A DNA stretch of 64,000 nucleotides from Runella sp. (GTDB lineage: Bacteria; Bacteroidota; Bacteroidia; Cytophagales; Spirosomataceae), in NCBI RefSeq assembly GCF_027484545.1, contig NZ_JAIXST010000304.1, positions 33,331-97,330 of the forward strand, given 5' to 3'. Of this stretch, positions 62,101 through 64,000 are shown in pieces (the first letter of the stretch is position 1; the number at the start of each line of letters is the position of its first letter). The notes under the pieces were generated by a model. It did no database searches, had not been told where the DNA came from, and saw nothing but the letters and a program-made list of their open reading frames with translations. Made by a program: the position numbers and the translations under genes.

Positions 62101-63283
62101 ACCAACGTATCCTTCCGCTTTTGATTCTCCTTTTTCTGTTTGGATTGAAATCATTAGCCCAGGTACAGGTCACGGTCAATGTACTTCCTCCGTACAGCGC
62201 CTATTTGCAAGATTATCCCGGGCGGGGCAATCAGGTGCAGATTTTTGTGCGCAACACGACGAATGCGCCATTGGAGGTACGGTTTTTGGGAAACATCACG
62301 GGCGACAACGGCGTGGTTATTTCGACGCCTGTTAATTTTCGACCATTGGTGCCGTTGCGTTTGGGACCGTTGGAAAACCGTTTGTTGAGCCGTAACGACT
62401 TGGAAGGCTTGTTTGATTTGGGTCAAATTGAAGTGCAGGGCATTGACAAAGCGCAACTCTATCGCGGGTTGCCGCTTCCTGAGGGCAGTTATCAGTTGTG
62501 CGTTCGTGCCTTTGACAACCGTAGCAGTCGCCCACTTTCGCCGGAGTTTCCGTTGGGTTGTAGTGCGCCTTTTATGGTCAGAAGTGTAGAGCCGCCTATC
62601 ATCATTAATCCCGTTTGCGATAGTAAAATCGTTCCCAATACGCCTCAAAACGTCATTTTTTCGTGGACTCCCCCGCAGGAGTGTCGCCCGCGCAAGTACA
62701 ATATACTTTGCGCGTGATTGAATTGCCCGACATTCAGCCCGTGGCCGATAATGTATTTAATAATCAATCAAATGTAATCAGCAGTTTTCCAACCAGCAGT
62801 CAGGACAAAAAGCCTGCTTCCAAAATCACTAAAAATGAAACAACAGAGATCAAAGTAACTTCTTCCAATGTTCCCCTTGGATTTGACCCCAATGTATTTA
62901 TTGATGCGGTTGTGTTGCCGCCCTCGGGGGTGGAAGTGCGGAATCTCAAGGTAAATTCCTTTTTATACGGCTCGAGTCAGCCGCCGCTTAAAGTCGGCAA
63001 GCGCTACGCTGTGCGCGTACAGGCGATTGACCTGACTCGAAAAATCAATTTCCTGAATGAAGGAAAAAGTCCCGTTTGCTATTTTACCTACGGCGAAGAG
63101 GCCGCCCCGTTTTTCCCTTTAGGGCCTTCGTTTGCCTCAAAAGATACGACCGGTACCAAAGTAATGATGGCAAAATCGGGAAATTTACCCGTAAAATGCA
63201 CCTCCTGCAGTGCAAGCGAAATTTCTAATAAGCAAGTGGATAATGCGGGAGTGCTGAAAAGTAAATCGGCGACTATCGGGTAA
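62085..63283 (+). pseudogene. Secreted TANFOR-like/Fn3-type protein, frameshifted
   Basis: ATG 62085 gives MAIGVNQRILPLLILLFLFG... a good signal peptide ending SLAQ; starts at 61983 or 61914 overlap the barrel gene. The N-terminal domain (VTVNVLPPYSAYLQDYPGRG, FDNRSSRPLSPEFPLGCS) resembles the TANFOR domain of Bacteroidota surface proteins. The frame stops in ORF 61914-62717. ORF 62663-63283 continues it as PAGVSPAQVQYTLRV if one C is restored in CCCCC (62670-62674), giving FSWTPPAGVSP, a typical Fn3-like turn. The downstream part has Fn3/Ig-type strands. Real decay or a homopolymer error cannot be told apart here. Confidence 0.72.
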
Positions 63284-63377
63284 ACCTGAAAGGACCGTAA
63301 AAGACTAATCTCTAATAATGAGAATCTTCAAAACATGGTTTAAACCGACTTTTAAAGTATAGGTTAAAACACAACAA

Positions 63378-63411
63378 AAAAGCCTAATAATACATTGATT
63401 ATCAGGCTTTT
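63378..63411. terminator. Hairpin terminator beside the tRNA fragment
   Basis: AAAAGCCTAATAAT/ATTATCAGGCTTTT (one mismatch), flanked by A and T runs. It can serve the plus-strand gene and the minus-strand tRNA. Confidence 0.7.
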
Positions 63412-63418
63412 ACTTGAG

Positions 63419-63462
63419 CTACCGAGGCTGGGCTCGAACCAGCGACCCTCTGATTAACAGTC
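63419..63462 (-). tRNA. 3' fragment of tRNA-Asn (anticodon loop to acceptor end), probable att site
   Basis: Minus strand: GACTGTTAATC (anticodon GTT loop), GAGGGTC, T arm GCTGGTTCGAGCCCAGC and acceptor strand CTCGGTA. The D arm and 5' acceptor strand are replaced by unrelated sequence (TACCCATGGGCTAC). The gene is incomplete; the breakpoint is next to the anticodon loop, a classical crossover place for tyrosine recombinases. Confidence 0.75.
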
Positions 63463-63560
63463 GTAGCCCATGGGTATTTGTTGGCTTTTTGGTATTTATT
63501 GATTTATACTTAAATAGCCTGTAAATCAGTAGATTGTCATAATTATTTTATCGCTTCTTA

Positions 63561-63590
63561 TTGTTATTATGCGTTGATTCTGTATTTTTG
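63561..63590 (+). promoter_or_regulatory. Promoter of the integrase gene
   Basis: TTG (63561-63563), 19-bp spacer, TATTTTTG (63583-63590), a full match to the phylum consensus; start site expected near 63597. Confidence 0.55.
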
Positions 63591-63630
63591 TGGTGCAAGT
63601 AAACCCGATTTTCCTGAAAGTTGCACCACA
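63589..63630. promoter_or_regulatory. 10-bp perfect inverted repeat over the integrase start site
   Basis: TGTGGTGCAA (63589-63598) and TTGCACCACA (63621-63630), overlapping the -7 box and the expected start site. It is a candidate operator or recombinase arm site. Confidence 0.5.
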
Positions 63631-63647
63631 GAAAAACACCGCAACAA

Positions 63648-64000
63648 ATGGCAACTGTAAACCTATTTTTTGACACCCGCGCCACCGCTGAAAACGAGAC
63701 GGTACGCCGCGCGGGAATTATTAAAATCGTAATTACTCACAATCGGGTAAAACGGCTTTATACGACGGGGTTAAAAGTTACGCTCGACCAATGGCAACAC
63801 TTGCCCAAAAAAGGGGAAAAGTTGGACAATCGGATAAAGGATGAAATCCGCCTAAAGTTGTACGCTGACATTTACGACACCCCTAACGGATTCTACCGAC
63901 GTGCTGAAACCATTACCGAAACTTTAGGCGTAAACTTTGATTTTGACGCGTTCAAAGATGCCTTTGATAATTGGGGCAAGGATAAACCGTCCGATGACAC
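63648..64000 (+). CDS. Tyrosine-type recombinase/integrase, partial (N-terminal part)
   Basis: First 117 codons, open at the window edge. MATVNLFFDTRATAENETVRRAGIIKI... matches the N-terminal arm-binding domain of Bacteroidota integrases (Arm-DNA-bind_5), with LYTTGLKVTLDQWQ in the expected place, followed by the start of the SAM-like core-binding domain. The catalytic RHRY part is outside. It lies 186 bp from the tRNA-Asn fragment, the usual place for the integrase of a tRNA-targeting element. Confidence 0.88.
   Translation, partial: MATVNLFFDTRATAENETVRRAGIIKIVITHNRVKRLYTTGLKVTLDQWQHLPKKGEKLDNRIKDEIRLKLYADIYDTPNGFYRRAETITETLGVNFDFDAFKDAFDNWGKDKPSDD

Overview
The window looks like a chromosome segment of a Bacteroidota bacterium, most likely Cytophagales/Spirosomataceae (Runella- or Dyadobacter-like). 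Evidence seen in the sequence: a SusC/SusD pair, a type IX secretion C-terminal domain on a GH44 enzyme, LytS/LytTR signalling, carboxynorspermidine decarboxylase, promoters of the form TTG-N18-21-TAnnTTTG, weak Shine-Dalgarno sites, and many C-rich palindromic repeats. The genus is an inference; no rRNA is present.

Layout. 0-5 kb: partial SDR dehydrogenase, outer-membrane barrel, CPBP protease, Hsp20, and a LytS/LytTR pair whose kinase has an in-frame amber. 5-9 kb: two secreted DUF3500 proteins flanking a HupE/UreJ-type membrane protein; both DUF3500 genes are damaged. 9-11.6 kb: an AT-rich two-gene island (OLD-like ATPase plus PD-(D/E)xK-like protein) beside tRNA-Arg(CCU) and a decayed tRNA copy. 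11.6-20.6 kb: hflX, hydrolases, methyltransferase, PfkB kinase, cytochrome/copper protein, and a DUF4160/DUF2442 pair bracketed by identical 29-bp hairpins. 20.6-26.5 kb: SusC-SusD-lipoprotein operon. 27-37.5 kb: patatin, nspC, Rrf2 regulator, uvrA, CBS protein, fasciclin lipoprotein, gcvP. 37.7-47.3 kb: GH39-like enzyme, an HMG-CoA reductase / crotonase / 4-hydroxybutyryl-CoA-dehydratase-like operon, zinc alcohol dehydrogenase, extradiol dioxygenase, GH44 enzyme. 47.3-57.2 kb: mutS, Omp85-like protein with a VapC-type toxin pair upstream, VanX-like dipeptidase, Gfo/Idh oxidoreductase, folB, DivIVA protein, M61 peptidase. 57.3-63.3 kb: a broken TPR histidine kinase and broken NarL-type regulator, an outer-membrane barrel, and a frameshifted secreted protein. 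63.4-64 kb: a 3' fragment of tRNA-Asn followed by a tyrosine recombinase, interpreted as the edge of an integrative element continuing to the right.

Three themes stand out. A C-rich palindromic repeat family has entered genes and is translated in frame as SP[FVI]GG[RQW]GA[VI]. Six genes carry seven inactivating lesions, which means either real decay of signalling and surface genes or assembly error. Two tRNA loci mark accessory DNA, one holding a candidate ATPase-nuclease defence module and the other an integrase.
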